Positions 33,362-43,465 of a stretch of 64,000 nucleotides of DNA are shown here, in pieces. Position numbers and translations under genes: made by a program. The notes under the pieces were generated by a model. The model did no database searches. It was not told where the DNA came from and was given only the letters and a program-made list of their open reading frames with translations. The stretch is from contig NZ_CP023737.1 of NCBI RefSeq assembly GCF_002752655.1, positions 744,001-808,000 of the forward strand, given 5' to 3'. Source of the stretch: Methylosinus trichosporium OB3b. GTDB taxonomy: Bacteria > Pseudomonadota > Alphaproteobacteria > Rhizobiales > Beijerinckiaceae. Every line of letters begins with the position of its first letter. Positions within the stretch are counted from its first letter, which is position 1.

Positions 33362-35908
33362 ATGGCGCGGCGCAATTCACGTCCAGAGTATGGCGGCATG
33401 GGCGCGACGGCTCTCGCAACGGCGCTGAGCGCCTTCTTCTTCGGCGCGGACGCGCCGGCGGCGGCGCATGTCGCCATTCCCGCCGACGAGATGGCGGCGG
33501 CGGTGAAGTCTTATGAAATTCCCGCGGGCTCGGTGACGGCGGCGCTCAACCACCTCGCCGATTCCAATGGCGCGCAGCTCGTCTACAAGGCGCGGCTCAC
33601 GCGCGATCTCGCGACGAAAGGCGTCATCGGTCATTACACTTTGGAGGAAGCGCTCGACCGGTTGCTCGCCGGCACTGGTCTGCGCTATCGCCTCGACCGC
33701 AAGGGCGCCAGCGTCGCCATCGTGCTCGCGCAGAATGACACGATCGTCAACGACGCCGGCGCGACGCCGCTTCCGCCGATCGACATCGCCGCCGAGCAGC
33801 GCGGGCGCCGCGTCGACGGCAAGACGATCTCGACGCCGCTGCACGCCTCCGAACTGAATGAGGAAAAGCTCTACACGGCGCGCCCCACGGCCAGCGACAC
33901 GGCGCAATTGCTGACGCAAGCGCCCGGCGTCGGCCTTTATGAAGCCGGCGGCGTCTCGCGGCTGCCGTCGCTGCGCGGCCTCGCCGACGATCGCATCAAG
34001 ATATTGCTCGGCGGCGGCGAGGTCACATCGGCCTGCGCCAACCACATGAATCCGCCGCTCTCCTACATCGATCCCAACAATGTCGGAAAGATCGAGGTGC
34101 TGTCGGGCGTGACGCCCGTGAGCAAGGGGGGCGATTCCATCGCGGGAACCATCATCGTCGAGCCGAAAGCGCCGGTCTTCGCGGGACAACCCGTTTCGAC
34201 GCCGCAGGGCCTCTCGCCGTGGAAAGGCGACAAGCTCATCGCATCGGGAACGATCTCGGCCTTCTGGCGCAGCACCAACAACGGCATCAGCATTTCCGGA
34301 ACGGCCAACGCCGCGACCGATCATTTCAGCCTGCTCTACAATGGCGGCTATACGCGCGGCACCGATTATCACGCCGGCGGCAATGGCCCGAAGGTGCTGT
34401 CGACCGGCTTCATCTCCGAGAACCATTCGGCGACGCTGGCCTATCAGAACGATGGCCATCTCTTCACGCTGCAGGGCGGCTATCAGAACATCCCCTATCA
34501 GGGCTTCGTCAATCAGCGCATGGATATGACCGGAAACCGCGCGTTTTCGGTGAACGGCGGCTATAAGGGCGCGTTCGAGTGGGGCAAGCTCGAGGCCAAC
34601 GCCTATTGGCGCCATGTCGCGCATGAGATGGGCTTCCTCTACGACAAGCAGCCCTCGGCGATGCCGATGAATACATCGGGAACAGATTACGGCTATTCGC
34701 TCCGGGCGGAGATTCCGCTCACGCCGACGGACCTGCTGCGCATCGGCAATGAATTCCACGGCAATCATCTCAACGACTGGTGGCCGCCCATCGCCGGCAG
34801 CATGATGATGGGTCCGAACACTTTTTGGAACATCAATGGCGGCCAGCGCGACCGCGTCGGAACCCATGCGGAATGGGAAGCGAAATGGACGCCGCAATGG
34901 TCGACGCTGCTCGGCGTGCGCAACGACGTCGTGTGGATGGATACGGGCGAAGCGCAGGCTTATGATTCGCGCGATCCCATCCCGGTGATGATGGGCATGA
35001 TGATGATGGGGATGGCCAATCCGGACGCCGCCGCCGCCGCGCGATTCAACGCCCGCGACCACCGCCGCACCGACGTCAATTTCGATATGACCGCGATGGT
35101 GCGCTATCAGCCGGACGAAGAGAGCTCCTATGAGCTCGGCTATTCGCGCAAGACGCGCTCGCCCAATCTCTACGAGCGCTACGCCTTCGGCGTCGGCGGC
35201 ATGGCGAGCAGCATGAACGGCTGGTTCGGCGACGCCAACGGCTATGTCGGCAATGTCGATCTGAAGCCGGAAGTCGCGCATACGGTGAGCTTCACCGCCG
35301 CCTGGCGCGATCCGGGGCAGGACTGGGAAGTGAAGGCGAGCCCCTATTTCAGCTATGTCGAGAACTTCATCGACGCCGACCGTATCGGCGGCTTCACCGA
35401 TCTCAACGGCAGCTGGTTCCCGATCCTGCAATTCCGCAATCACAAGGCGGAGCTCTACGGCTTCGATCTCTCCGGCCGCGCCAAGGTCTACGAGGCGCTG
35501 GAGATCGGCCGCTTCGATCTTTCTGGCGTCATCGGCTATGTCTATGGCGAAAATCTCGACCGCGGCGATGGGCTCTATCACATCATGCCGCTCAACGCGC
35601 GCTTCACGCTGGAGCACCGGCTCGGCGGCTGGAGCAGCGCCGCCGAGGTGCAGGCCGTCGACAGCAAGACGCATGTGAGCGTCGCGCGACAAGAGTGGAA
35701 AACGCCGTCCTATACGCTCGTCAATCTGCGCTCTGGCTACGACTTCGGAACCGTGCGCTTCGATGTCGGGATCACCAATCTCGGAGACGTGCGCTATTTC
35801 TCGCCGCTCGGCGGCTTCAACTTCGCGCAATATATGAAGACGAGCGTGCCCGGCTCGGTTCCCGGCCCCGGCCGCACCTTCTACGCGGGCGTGACCGTGC
35901 GGTTCTGA
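33362..35908 (+). CDS. TonB-dependent receptor with signalling domain, OprC-like copper type
   Basis: An 848-residue outer-membrane protein. Signal peptide about 1-35; STN signalling domain about 45-125 ([20 protein letters not shown]); plug about 150-270; 22-strand barrel ending FYAGVTVRF with a terminal aromatic. The plug reads [16 protein letters not shown], giving Cys225-xxx-Met229, and the barrel has His421-x-Met423 in [10 protein letters not shown]. These match the CxxxM and HxM ligands that bind Cu in OprC. A Met-rich loop [11 protein letters not shown] lies near residue 540. FecI and FecR are directly upstream. Copper uptake with signalling is the best reading; a methanobactin-type receptor is less likely. 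Confidence 0.85.
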   Translation: MARRNSRPEYGGMGATALATALSAFFFGADAPAAAHVAIPADEMAAAVKSYEIPAGSVTAALNHLADSNGAQLVYKARLTRDLATKGVIGHYTLEEALDRLLAGTGLRYRLDRKGASVAIVLAQNDTIVNDAGATPLPPIDIAAEQRGRRVDGKTISTPLHASELNEEKLYTARPTASDTAQLLTQAPGVGLYEAGGVSRLPSLRGLADDRIKILLGGGEVTSACANHMNPPLSYIDPNNVGKIEVLSGVTPVSKGGDSIAGTIIVEPKAPVFAGQPVSTPQGLSPWKGDKLIASGTISAFWRSTNNGISISGTANAATDHFSLLYNGGYTRGTDYHAGGNGPKVLSTGFISENHSATLAYQNDGHLFTLQGGYQNIPYQGFVNQRMDMTGNRAFSVNGGYKGAFEWGKLEANAYWRHVAHEMGFLYDKQPSAMPMNTSGTDYGYSLRAEIPLTPTDLLRIGNEFHGNHLNDWWPPIAGSMMMGPNTFWNINGGQRDRVGTHAEWEAKWTPQWSTLLGVRNDVVWMDTGEAQAYDSRDPIPVMMGMMMMGMANPDAAAAARFNARDHRRTDVNFDMTAMVRYQPDEESSYELGYSRKTRSPNLYERYAFGVGGMASSMNGWFGDANGYVGNVDLKPEVAHTVSFTAAWRDPGQDWEVKASPYFSYVENFIDADRIGGFTDLNGSWFPILQFRNHKAELYGFDLSGRAKVYEALEIGRFDLSGVIGYVYGENLDRGDGLYHIMPLNARFTLEHRLGGWSSAAEVQAVDSKTHVSVARQEWKTPSYTLVNLRSGYDFGTVRFDVGITNLGDVRYFSPLGGFNFAQYMKTSVPGSVPGPGRTFYAGVTVRF

Positions 35909-35914
35909 GACCGT

Positions 35915-35955
35915 GGGCGCCCCGCCCTCCCCTGCACGGGAGCGGCGGGGCGCCC
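35915..35955 (+). terminator. Terminator after the TonB receptor
   Basis: GGGCGCCCCGCC (35915-35926) and GGCGGGGCGCCC (35944-35955) form a perfect 12-base stem, with CTCCC/GGGAG extending it inward. It follows the receptor stop by six bases. There is no T-run. Confidence 0.8.
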
Positions 35956-36003
35956 TCGCTTCGCGCTTCCCATTCGCGCGCGCGGCGCATAAATCTCCCG
36001 GGC

Positions 36004-38010
36004 ATGAGCGACGACAAGCCCGACCTGCCCGACACGCTGGAAGAGGACGAGGACCTCGGCCCGGAGAGCGCGCCGGCCGAGCTCGAAAGCGAGGTCGACG
36101 ACGCCGCCCCGGAGAGCGTCAAGCGCGGCGTCGCGGTCATCAAATCCTATTGGAAGAACGCGCCCAACGGCCCCGGCGTCTATCGCATGATCGCCGGCAA
36201 CGGCGAGGTGCTCTATGTCGGCAAGGCCAAGAATGTCCGAAAGCGCATAGCGAGCTACACGCGCCTCGCCGGCCATGTGAACCGCATCGCGCGCATGATC
36301 TCGGCCACCGCCTCGATGATGTTCATCTCGGTCGACACCGAGACCGAGGCGCTGCTGCTCGAGACCAATCTCATCAAGCAGATGAAGCCGCGCTTCAATG
36401 TCTTGATGCGCGACGACAAGAGCTTTCCCTATATTCTGATCGCCCGCGACCATGCCGCGCCGCAGATCGCCAAGCATCGCGGCGCGCGGGCGCGCAAGGG
36501 CGATTATTTCGGCCCCTTCGCCAACGCCGGGGCCGTCGGGCGGGCGCTCAACGCGCTGCAGCGGGCGTTTCTGCTGCGCTCCTGCACCGATTCCTTCTAC
36601 GAGAACCGCACGCGGCCGTGCCTGCTCTATCAGATCAAGCGCTGCGCCGGCCCCTGCACCGGCGAAATTTCGATCGACGATTATGCGGCGCTGGTGCAGG
36701 AGGCGCACGACTTCCTGACCGGCAAGAGTCGCTCCGTCCGCGAGAGCCTCGCCAAGGAGATGACCGAGGCGGCCGAGCGCCTCGAGTTCGAGCGCGCGGC
36801 GCGGCTGCGCGACCGCATCTCGGCGCTGTCGCTGATCCAGGGCACGCAAGGCGTCAATCCGCGCAGCGTCGAGGAGGCGGACGTCTTCGCCATCGCCAAG
36901 GAGGCGGGGCGCTTCTGCATCGAGGCCTTCTTCTTCCGCGCCTTTCAGAACTGGGGCGACCGCGCCTATTTTCCGCGGGCGGACCAGAGCCTCGGCGAGG
37001 AGGAGGTGCTCGGCTCCTTCGTGGCGCAATTCTATGGCGAGCATCCGCCCGCGCCGCTGGTCCTGCTCTCCCATGTGATCGAGGATCGCGACATTCTGGC
37101 CGAGGCGCTGACCGACAAGCTCGGCCGCAAGGTGGAGGTGGCGACGCCGCAGCGCGGCGAGAAGCGCGAGCTCGTCGACAACGCCCTGACCAACGCCAAG
37201 CAGACGCTGACGCGCAAGCTCACCGAGGATGCGAGCCAGGAGAAGCTCCTCGTCGCGCTCGGCGAGATGTTCGGCATGGCGACGCCGCCGCGACGCGTCG
37301 AGGTCTATGACAACTCGCATACCGGCGGGCAACAGGCGATCGGCGCCATGATCGTGGCCGGCCCGACGGGCTTCATGAAGACGCATTATCGCACCTTCAA
37401 CATCAAGGGCGCGGAGATCACCCCCGGCGACGATTATGCGATGATGCGCGAGGTGCTGCGCCGCCGCTTCGCCCGCATCGCCAAGGATGACGAAAAAAAG
37501 GACGCCGAGAAGAAGGACGGCGAGACGGCGGCGGAGGAGGCGTCGGACGCCTTTCCCTCGAAGCCCGACCTCGTGCTGATCGACGGCGGCCGCGGCCAGT
37601 TCGACGCGGCGCGGGCGGTGGCGGCCGAGATCGGCCTCGAAGGCGTCGTCATCGCCTCCATCGCCAAGGGGGCGGACCGCAACGCCGGCCGCGAGACCTT
37701 CTTCGTCGAGGGGCGCGAGCCTTTCCGCTTGCCGCCCCATGATCCCGCTCTCTATTTCGTCCAGCGCCTGCGCGACGAGGCGCATCGCTTCGCCATCGGC
37801 ACGCATCGCGCGCGGCGCAAGAAGGAGTTCGCCAAGAACCCGCTCGACGAGATCGCCGGCATAGGGCCGTCCCGCAAGCGGGCTCTGCTGCTCGCCTTCG
37901 GCACCGCCAAGGCCGTCGCCGGGGCGGCGCTCTGCGACCTCGAGAAGGCGCCGGGGATCAACAAGGCGACGGCGCGGCTGGTCTATGATCACTTTCAGCG
38001 TGGCGAATGA
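36004..38010 (+). CDS. uvrC: Excinuclease ABC subunit C
   Basis: A 668-residue nuclease of nucleotide excision repair, incising both sides of lesions with UvrB. The GIY-YIG domain has GPGVYRMI and [15 protein letters not shown] (about 55-140). The cysteine motif is [16 protein letters not shown] is near [18 protein letters not shown]. The RNase H-like C-nuclease has [11 protein letters not shown] and [11 protein letters not shown], followed by the double HhH. It is longer than the E. coli protein because of an acidic N-terminal extension and a Lys/Glu/Ala-rich insert near residues 495-520. Confidence 0.97.
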   Translation: MSDDKPDLPDTLEEDEDLGPESAPAELESEVDDAAPESVKRGVAVIKSYWKNAPNGPGVYRMIAGNGEVLYVGKAKNVRKRIASYTRLAGHVNRIARMISATASMMFISVDTETEALLLETNLIKQMKPRFNVLMRDDKSFPYILIARDHAAPQIAKHRGARARKGDYFGPFANAGAVGRALNALQRAFLLRSCTDSFYENRTRPCLLYQIKRCAGPCTGEISIDDYAALVQEAHDFLTGKSRSVRESLAKEMTEAAERLEFERAARLRDRISALSLIQGTQGVNPRSVEEADVFAIAKEAGRFCIEAFFFRAFQNWGDRAYFPRADQSLGEEEVLGSFVAQFYGEHPPAPLVLLSHVIEDRDILAEALTDKLGRKVEVATPQRGEKRELVDNALTNAKQTLTRKLTEDASQEKLLVALGEMFGMATPPRRVEVYDNSHTGGQQAIGAMIVAGPTGFMKTHYRTFNIKGAEITPGDDYAMMREVLRRRFARIAKDDEKKDAEKKDGETAAEEASDAFPSKPDLVLIDGGRGQFDAARAVAAEIGLEGVVIASIAKGADRNAGRETFFVEGREPFRLPPHDPALYFVQRLRDEAHRFAIGTHRARRKKEFAKNPLDEIAGIGPSRKRALLLAFGTAKAVAGAALCDLEKAPGINKATARLVYDHFQRGE

Positions 38011-38187
38011 GCCCTGCGGCGCCTAAATTTCGCTCGGTCGAAAAGCGCGGTCGGGGCGGCTCGCGCGGAGCGAAGCCCGCGATTTTGCCGTGATTTCCCG
38101 ATGACGGGCGATCCCGGCGAGGCGCCTCGAGGGGCGAGAGGAGCCGAGACGACGCAGTCTCGTCTATTGACAAGAGAGGCGCTCGCC

Positions 38188-38802
38188 ATGTTCCCTCCCG
38201 GCATGACATCGACGGCCATCCCCCCGCCGCGCAGGCGGCACGCCTTCTCCCTGCCGAATATCCTCACTTATGGACGGCTGGTCGCGGTTCCGGTCGTCGC
38301 CGGGCTGCTGCAATGGCCCGACGAATTGTGGATGCGTTGGACGGCGCTCGGCGTCTTCACCGCCGCCGGCATCACCGATTTTCTGGACGGCTATCTCGCC
38401 CGCGTCTGGGCGCAGCAGTCCTCGCTCGGGGCCATGCTCGACCCGATCGCCGACAAGCTGCTGGTGGCGGCGACGCTGCTGATGGTGGTCGCCGATCAGA
38501 CCATATCGGGCTGGAGCATCTGGGCGGCGATCATCATCCTGTGCCGCGAGATTCTGGTCTCGGGCCTGCGCGAATATCTCGGGCAGCTCAAGGTGCCGAT
38601 GCCGGTGAGCGCCATCGCCAAATGGAAGACGACCTTGCAGCTCATCGCGCTCGGCTTCCTCATCGCGGGGCGGGCGGGCGAGATCGTGCTGCCCGGGACC
38701 GTGAACATCGGCTGCGGGCTGCTCTGGGTGGCCGCGCTGCTGACGCTCTACACCGGCTTCGACTATATGCAGGCCGGCTGGGCGCATTTCGGGGACGAGT
38801 GA
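38188..38802 (+). CDS. pgsA: CDP-diacylglycerol-glycerol-3-phosphate 3-phosphatidyltransferase
   Basis: A 204-residue membrane enzyme of phosphatidylglycerol synthesis. The CDP-alcohol phosphotransferase motif is complete: DFLDGYLAR, then GAMLDPIADK. It starts MFPPGMTSTAIPPPRRRHAF, with LPNILTYGRL leading into helix 1. Four or five further helices follow. The start at 38188 has GAGAGG upstream; in-frame ATGs at 38101 and 38203 are alternatives. moaD overlaps its stop. Confidence 0.95.
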   Translation: MFPPGMTSTAIPPPRRRHAFSLPNILTYGRLVAVPVVAGLLQWPDELWMRWTALGVFTAAGITDFLDGYLARVWAQQSSLGAMLDPIADKLLVAATLLMVVADQTISGWSIWAAIIILCREILVSGLREYLGQLKVPMPVSAIAKWKTTLQLIALGFLIAGRAGEIVLPGTVNIGCGLLWVAALLTLYTGFDYMQAGWAHFGDE

Positions 38803-39053
38803 TGAAGGCGCTCTATTTCGCCTGGGTGCGCGAGCGTGTCGGCCGCGCGGAGGAGGAGATCTCCCCTCCCCCGGAGGTCGGCACGGTCGGCGAGCTGATC
38901 GACTGGCTGAAGTCGCGCGACGAGACCTACGCCCACGCCTTCGAGAACGCCGCCGTCATCCGCGCGGCGATCGACAAGGCGCACGCTCGCCATGACGCGG
39001 CGATCGCGGGCGCGCGGGAGATCGCGTTCTTTCCGCCGATGACGGGAGGCTAG
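38802..39053 (+). CDS. moaD: Molybdopterin synthase small subunit
   Basis: An 83-residue ubiquitin-like sulfur carrier. It reads MKALYFAWVRERVGRAEEEI and ends FFPPMTGG, the C-terminal Gly-Gly that carries the thiocarboxylate. It pairs with MoaE, encoded 50 bases downstream. The ATG overlaps the pgsA stop by one base. Confidence 0.96.
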   Translation: MKALYFAWVRERVGRAEEEISPPPEVGTVGELIDWLKSRDETYAHAFENAAVIRAAIDKAHARHDAAIAGAREIAFFPPMTGG

Positions 39054-39054
39054 A

Positions 39055-39085
39055 GCGAGTAGCGAATAATCTGTTCGCCACTCGC
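39055..39085. repeat. Imperfect inverted repeat between moaD and moaE
   Basis: GCGAGTAGCGAA (39055-39066) and TTCGCCACTCGC (39074-39085) pair at 11 of 12 positions around a 7-base loop. An extra TATTCGCT follows and can pair with AGCGAATA. It resembles a dispersed intergenic hairpin rather than a terminator, as moaE continues on the same strand. Confidence 0.6.
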
Positions 39086-39103
39086 TATTCGCTCGGTCCG
39101 CTC

Positions 39104-39559
39104 ATGACCCCCACACTGCGCATTCAATCCACCCCTTTCGATCCGGCCCATGAAGCCGCGCTGATCGAGAACGGCCGCCGCGACATCGGCGCGATCGTCT
39201 CCTTCACCGGCCTCTGCCGAGACGAGGACGCGACGCTCGCGGCGCTGGAGCTCGAGCATTATGCGGGAATGGCCGAGGCGGAGATGGCCCGCGTCGCCGA
39301 AGAGGCGCTGACACGCTGGCCGCTGCAAGCGCTGACCATCATTCATCGCCATGGCCGCATTCTGCCCGGAGAGCGAATCGTTCTGGTGATCGCCGCCGCC
39401 CGTCACCGCGGCGAAGCCTTCGCCGCGGCCGAGTTCCTAATGGACTATCTCAAGACCAGGGCGCCCTTCTGGAAGAAGGAGCATCGCGCCGACGGCTCGG
39501 TCGGCGACTGGGTCGAGGCAAAGGCGAAGGACGACGCGGCGGCGGAGAGATGGGGATAA
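39104..39559 (+). CDS. moaE: Molybdopterin synthase catalytic subunit
   Basis: A 151-residue MoaE. It has IGAIVSFTGLCRDED, ALELEHYAGMAEAEM, IIHRHGRILPGE and FLMDYLKTRAPFWKKEHR, with the catalytic lysine in the last motif. It converts precursor Z to molybdopterin with MoaD. No strong ribosome binding site lies before the ATG. Confidence 0.96.
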   Translation: MTPTLRIQSTPFDPAHEAALIENGRRDIGAIVSFTGLCRDEDATLAALELEHYAGMAEAEMARVAEEALTRWPLQALTIIHRHGRILPGERIVLVIAAARHRGEAFAAAEFLMDYLKTRAPFWKKEHRADGSVGDWVEAKAKDDAAAERWG

Positions 39560-39565
39560 ACGATA

Positions 39566-39587
39566 AAGGCGGCCCGCAGGCCGCCTT
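39566..39587. terminator. Bidirectional terminator between moaE and the transglycosylase
   Basis: AAGGCGGCC and GGCCGCCTT form a perfect 9-base stem around CGCA, with TTTTC on the + side. It sits between the convergent genes. Confidence 0.88.
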
Positions 39588-39590
39588 TTC

Positions 39591-40655
39591 TCACTGCGTG
39601 AACGCCAGGGCGCCGTCCGGCAAATCCTGATCGACGCCTTTGTAGCGACTGGCGCGCTGGCCCATCATCGCCTCGAAGGCCTCATGCACCTCGCCGACAG
39701 ATTTCGGCTGCATCTTCTTGCCCTTGCGAGCATAAAAAATGGGCTTGTTGGCGCGCGCGGGCTTCGGCAGCAGCGCGGCCGCCGGCGTATGCGGCGCCTC
39801 CTCGACCTTCTGCATGAAGCGGGCGGCGTCGTCCGGGCCGAGGAAGTGGATGAGATAAGTCTCGCCCGCGGTCAGCGGCCGGCCGATGCGCTCGGCGATC
39901 TTGTCGCCGTCATATTTCAGCATCTCGGCGGCGAGGGCGGCGGAGAGATAAGGGTCGTTGCGCATGGCCAGGATCGCGGCGCGTCTCTGCGGCGCGACGC
40001 GCAGGTCGCCGCCCTTCACCTCGATCGCTTCGGCCGCCTCCTGCTGGCCATGGCGCCAGCCGAACATGCGCACGGCCTTGAGCCAGGTCGAATCGATGAA
40101 CTGGAACAGCCCGCTCGCCGAGGAGGTGCTGGCCTTCGCCTTGGGCGAGAAGCTCGATTCCTTATCGGCGATGGCCATCAGCAGCGCCGGGTCGGAGCCC
40201 GTCGACTTGGCGGCGTCGACGACATGCTCGACGATGGCGCGCGCGACGCGCACCGGGCCGAATTGCAGCACGCCCGAATTCTCGGCCCTGTGGGTGGACG
40301 ACCAGGCGCGCACCGCGTCGCTCGCGGAGAAGTCGGCGTCGAGCGGCGTGTCGTCCTTGACGATATTCACCGGCGTCGATGATGCGCTGCGACGCGCGGC
40401 GTCACGGCCGGAGCGCGACGCCGCCGCGGTCTTTCCGGTCGGCGCGACCTCGGGCGCCGACAGGAGAATGGCCGCCAGCGCGCATGTCGAGGCCGCAGCG
40501 ACAACCAAAGCGCGAAGGAGCATGGGGACCGAGCGGCCCGCGCCGAGAACCGGACCGTCCGCGGCGCGGGCGGTGAGAACTCGAATAAAGCGCGGCTGCT
40601 TCGGCGCAGACGCTTCCCGGCCGCGAACGGCGGGCGCAATCGCCTCGTAAGTCAC
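39591..40655 (-). CDS. Lytic transglycosylase-like (SLT domain) protein
   Basis: A 354-residue protein. The N-terminal part has a single membrane helix (LLRALVVAAASTCALAAILL, about 46-65). The SLT domain at about 150-270 has LLMAIADKESSF with the catalytic Glu, ASGLFQFIDSTWLKAV and a late ETYLIHFLGPDDAARF. Such enzymes cleave peptidoglycan between MurNAc and GlcNAc. The start used is a GTG with GGAGAGGAAC upstream; an ATG at 40520 would begin at the helix. Confidence 0.88.
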   Translation of the reverse strand: MTYEAIAPAVRGREASAPKQPRFIRVLTARAADGPVLGAGRSVPMLLRALVVAAASTCALAAILLSAPEVAPTGKTAAASRSGRDAARRSASSTPVNIVKDDTPLDADFSASDAVRAWSSTHRAENSGVLQFGPVRVARAIVEHVVDAAKSTGSDPALLMAIADKESSFSPKAKASTSSASGLFQFIDSTWLKAVRMFGWRHGQQEAAEAIEVKGGDLRVAPQRRAAILAMRNDPYLSAALAAEMLKYDGDKIAERIGRPLTAGETYLIHFLGPDDAARFMQKVEEAPHTPAAALLPKPARANKPIFYARKGKKMQPKSVGEVHEAFEAMMGQRASRYKGVDQDLPDGALAFTQ

Positions 40656-40877
40656 TCTGTTTCGTTCCTCTCCTGTTGTCGGGACAGGAACGAAAGCTAG
40701 CAGCGCCCAAGGGCGAAAAATCGGCCGCGTGCGTCATGCGTACGTCACAATCCGTACGTGTGCCGCTGGACGCCGAATCCTTAAAATGCAAGGTTTTTTC
40801 TACGTACGTGTGTAGAGCGACGCTCGCGCCGCCACAATCACGCCCCGGCTCGGCGCGGCGAAGGCCGCGCCGGCGAA
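40656..40877 (-). promoter_or_regulatory. Upstream region of the transglycosylase with three CGTACGT sites
   Basis: The palindrome CGTACGT occurs at 40739-40745, 40753-40759 and 40803-40809; the last two are part of the longer CGTACGTGTG. Spacings are 14 and 50 bases. The region is otherwise free of genes and is upstream of the minus-strand transglycosylase. It looks like a multi-site operator for an unknown regulator. Confidence 0.5.
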
Positions 40878-41351
40878 TCAGAAGCTCATGCTCGCGATCT
40901 TGGCGAACATGCTGCGCAGCAATTGGAAATCGGCGCTCGCCGAAGGAGTCGTGCGGGTGAGGAAGTCGACCACCTTGCCGTCCTGCAGCCCATAGTCGGC
41001 CGTGCGCTGCACATTCTTGGATTTGTCGAAATAGACGGCGAGAATGTGCTGGTCGGCCACCTCTTGCGGCATGAAGGCGAGCTGGCGCTCGAGGCGCTGG
41101 CTCACATAATACCAAGCGTCGCCGCCGACGGTGGAGGTCGTCGAGGGCGTGCCGAGCAGCGCCAGCACCTGCGGCGCCGGCATGCCGACCTTGACCTGAG
41201 CGACCTTGCGCTCCTCGATCACGGCGCCGCGATTGATGACGCCGTCATAGCCGAGGCAGCCGGCGAGCGTCGCCGCGAGCCCGGCGAGAACGGCGCCGCC
41301 GCCGACGCGCCGCACGCGAGTGGAAAGGACGCGCGATTTCTCCGACGCCAT
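40878..41351 (-). CDS. bamE: Outer membrane assembly lipoprotein BamE
   Basis: A 157-residue lipoprotein of the SmpA/OmlA (BamE) family. The lipobox is LAATLAGC with Cys32. The domain has VKVGMPAPQVLALLGTPSTT, then DAWYYVSQRLE and LAVYFDKSKNVQRTADYGL. BamE stabilises the BAM complex. The ATG at 41351 gives a normal signal peptide with a basic start (MASEKSRVLSTRVRR). Confidence 0.93.
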   Translation of the reverse strand: MASEKSRVLSTRVRRVGGGAVLAGLAATLAGCLGYDGVINRGAVIEERKVAQVKVGMPAPQVLALLGTPSTTSTVGGDAWYYVSQRLERQLAFMPQEVADQHILAVYFDKSKNVQRTADYGLQDGKVVDFLTRTTPSASADFQLLRSMFAKIASMSF

Positions 41352-41573
41352 ATCGATCTCCGCCCTGCGCCCCGTCGCCGAGACGTGCCCTCTCGGGAAG
41401 AATGTGATGTTTCGATGCCTACCCTTCGCCCGAAACGAAAGCAAGCAGCCGCGCCCCCGGAGGGGCCGACGATCTTTCCGCCCGTCAGATGGCCGGAAAA
41501 TGGCGAAGCTTGCAGCGCGCGGCGCGCGAACGTCTATATTTCCCCGTAGAGACCACGAAGGGAGGAGCGGCCG

Positions 41574-42179
41574 ATGAGAGACGACGATGACGAAGGCCGG
41601 GAACCGGAGCTGTCGCGGCCAGTGGCGGCGGCCGAGGTTCCGGAGGAAGGGCTCGATGTGCATGTCGTCGCCCGCCCTGACGAATGCGCCGCTCTCGCGG
41701 CGGCCGACGGGCTCGCCGCGCTGACGCGGCTCGAGGCCGATCTCCGCGTGCGGCGCGAAGGCGCCGGCGGCTTGCGGGTCGAGGGCGAGCTCCGCGCCGA
41801 TCTGCGCCAGATTTGCGTGGTCACGCTCGAGGAGTTCGATGTGACCCTCGTCGAGCCGATCGACGTGGCCTTCGCTCCCGAGCGGCCGCCGCGCCCGCCG
41901 GCCGAGCCGAGCCGCCGCACGCGACGGCCGGCCGAGCCGGAGGAGCCGGAGTCGAGCAGTCATTTCGTCGATCTCGAAGGGGACGAGCCCGACCCACTGA
42001 TCGACGGGCGCATCGATCTCGGCGCGATCGTCGCCGAGTTTCTCGCGCTCGCGGTCGATCCCTATCCGCGCAAGCCCGGCGCGAGCTTTGCGGCGCCGCC
42101 GCTGGAGGAAGATGGCGCGCCGCCCCGCTCGCCTTTCGCCGGATTGGGCGAGGCGCTGCGCAAAGGCCGCGGCAATTGA
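41574..42179 (+). CDS. yceD: YceD/DUF177-family protein
   Basis: A 201-residue acidic protein of the YceD family. It has LRVEGELRADLRQICVVTLE and, after a variable Pro/Arg/Glu-rich linker, ISLGAIVAEF-like DLGAIVAEFLALAVDPYPRK and PFAGLGEAL. The family lacks one usual cysteine of the zinc-like CxxC in this copy (only QICVV is visible). It usually stands before rpmF and plsX; here plsX follows but rpmF does not. YceD affects 23S rRNA levels in E. coli. Confidence 0.88.
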   Translation: MRDDDDEGREPELSRPVAAAEVPEEGLDVHVVARPDECAALAAADGLAALTRLEADLRVRREGAGGLRVEGELRADLRQICVVTLEEFDVTLVEPIDVAFAPERPPRPPAEPSRRTRRPAEPEEPESSSHFVDLEGDEPDPLIDGRIDLGAIVAEFLALAVDPYPRKPGASFAAPPLEEDGAPPRSPFAGLGEALRKGRGN

Positions 42180-42189
42180 GGAAAATGCC

Positions 42190-42269
42190 TTGCGCCGGCG
42201 CGGCGCAAATGGCAAGTCCGTGCCGCCGACGCGGGGAGGCAGGCGCCGAGCCGGCGCTCGCCTCCCCGC
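42190..42269 (+). other. Paired hairpins between yceD and plsX
   Basis: Two stems are visible: TTGCGCC/GGCGCAA (42190-42208) and GCGGGGAGGC/GCCTCCCCGC (42231-42269). Neither has a T-run. They sit where rpmF is found in many relatives and may be an attenuator, a processing site or a weak terminator. Confidence 0.55.
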
Positions 42270-42376
42270 ACGCGTCCGGGCGGCCGTTCGACATTCCGTC
42301 GATGAGCGAAGCCGATGGCGCCGCCTCGCGCGGGCCGCTCGCACGCATACCGTGACAAGCCAGGAGTGGAAGAGGA

Positions 42377-43465
42377 ATGGCGGAGCCCATTCGGATAGCG
42401 ATCGACGCCATGGGCGGCGATTTCGGTCCCGCCGTCACTGTGCCGGGCGCAGCCCTTACGCTGGAGCGGCGGCCCGGCTGCCATTTCCTGCTGTTCGGCA
42501 ATGAGGCGGCGATCCGCGCCGAGCTCGCCGCCTATCCGCGTCTCGCCGCCGTCTCGACGGTTCGCCATTGCGACGTCGCGATCCGCATGGACGACAAGCC
42601 GAGCCAGGCGCTACGCGCCGGCCGCCGCGTCTCCTCCATGTGGCAGGCGATCGACGCGGTGAAGAAGGGCGAGGCCGACGTCGCCGTCTCCGCCGGCAAC
42701 ACCGGCGCGCTGATGGCCATGGCGAAAGTCTGCCTGCGCACCATGGCGAAGATCGAGCGTCCGGCGCTCGCCAGCCTGTGGCCCGCCGCCACCGAGCGCG
42801 GCTTTTCGATCGTCCTCGACGTGGGGGCGTCGATCGGCGCCGACGCGCGTCATCTCGTCGATCTCGCGGTCATGGGCTCGGCGATGGCGCGGGCGCTGTT
42901 CGATCTCGCGCGTCCGAGCGTCGGCCTGCTCAATGTCGGCAAGGAGGACATCAAGGGCGTCGAGGAGGTCAAGACCGCATCGCGCCTGCTGAAGGAGGCC
43001 GACCTTCCCGATCTCGACTATCGCGGCTTCGTCGAGGGCGACGAGATCGGCAAAGGCGTCGTCGATGTCGTGGTGGTGGAGGGCTTCACCGGCAACATCG
43101 CCTTGAAGACCGCCGAGGGCACGGCGACGCAGATCAAGGACTATCTTCGTCAGGCGATCTCCCGGTCCTGGCTCGCCCAGCTCGGCTATCTGCTCGCGCG
43201 CGGCGCTTTCCGCGAGCTGAAGGAAAAAATCGACGTGCGCAACATCAACGGCGGCGTGTTCCTCGGTCTCGAGGGCGTCGTCATCAAGAGCCATGGCGGC
43301 GCCGACGCGCACGCTTTCGCGCGCGCCGTCGAGATCGGCTATGAGATGGCCCATCAGGGGCTGCTGACCAAGATCCGCGACACGATGGCGACCATCACCC
43401 ACGACGACCCCCTCTCCCCCGATACGGCTCCGAACTCCTCCCCTCCTCGGGAAGCCGCTCAGTGA
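42377..43465 (+). CDS. plsX: Phosphate acyltransferase PlsX
   Basis: A 362-residue acyl-ACP:phosphate acyltransferase that starts phospholipid synthesis. It begins [18 protein letters not shown] and has [43 protein letters not shown] and [26 protein letters not shown] stands directly before the ATG, close but workable with the preceding GGA. The stop overlaps fabH by four bases. Confidence 0.97.
   Translation: MAEPIRIAIDAMGGDFGPAVTVPGAALTLERRPGCHFLLFGNEAAIRAELAAYPRLAAVSTVRHCDVAIRMDDKPSQALRAGRRVSSMWQAIDAVKKGEADVAVSAGNTGALMAMAKVCLRTMAKIERPALASLWPAATERGFSIVLDVGASIGADARHLVDLAVMGSAMARALFDLARPSVGLLNVGKEDIKGVEEVKTASRLLKEADLPDLDYRGFVEGDEIGKGVVDVVVVEGFTGNIALKTAEGTATQIKDYLRQAISRSWLAQLGYLLARGAFRELKEKIDVRNINGGVFLGLEGVVIKSHGGADAHAFARAVEIGYEMAHQGLLTKIRDTMATITHDDPLSPDTAPNSSPPREAAQ

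Noticed and set aside
33377..35830. 817-residue antisense frame over the TonB receptor
   Set aside because: Shadow of a long GC-rich gene; the opposite strand has a signal peptide, plug and barrel motifs.
33362..35908. Methanobactin operon (mbn) receptor
   Set aside because: Sigma, anti-sigma and receptor order is similar, but no precursor peptide or MbnB/MbnC genes are near and the ligand motifs fit OprC better.
35881..37992. 703-residue antisense frame over uvrC
   Set aside because: No motifs; uvrC on the + strand has all domains.
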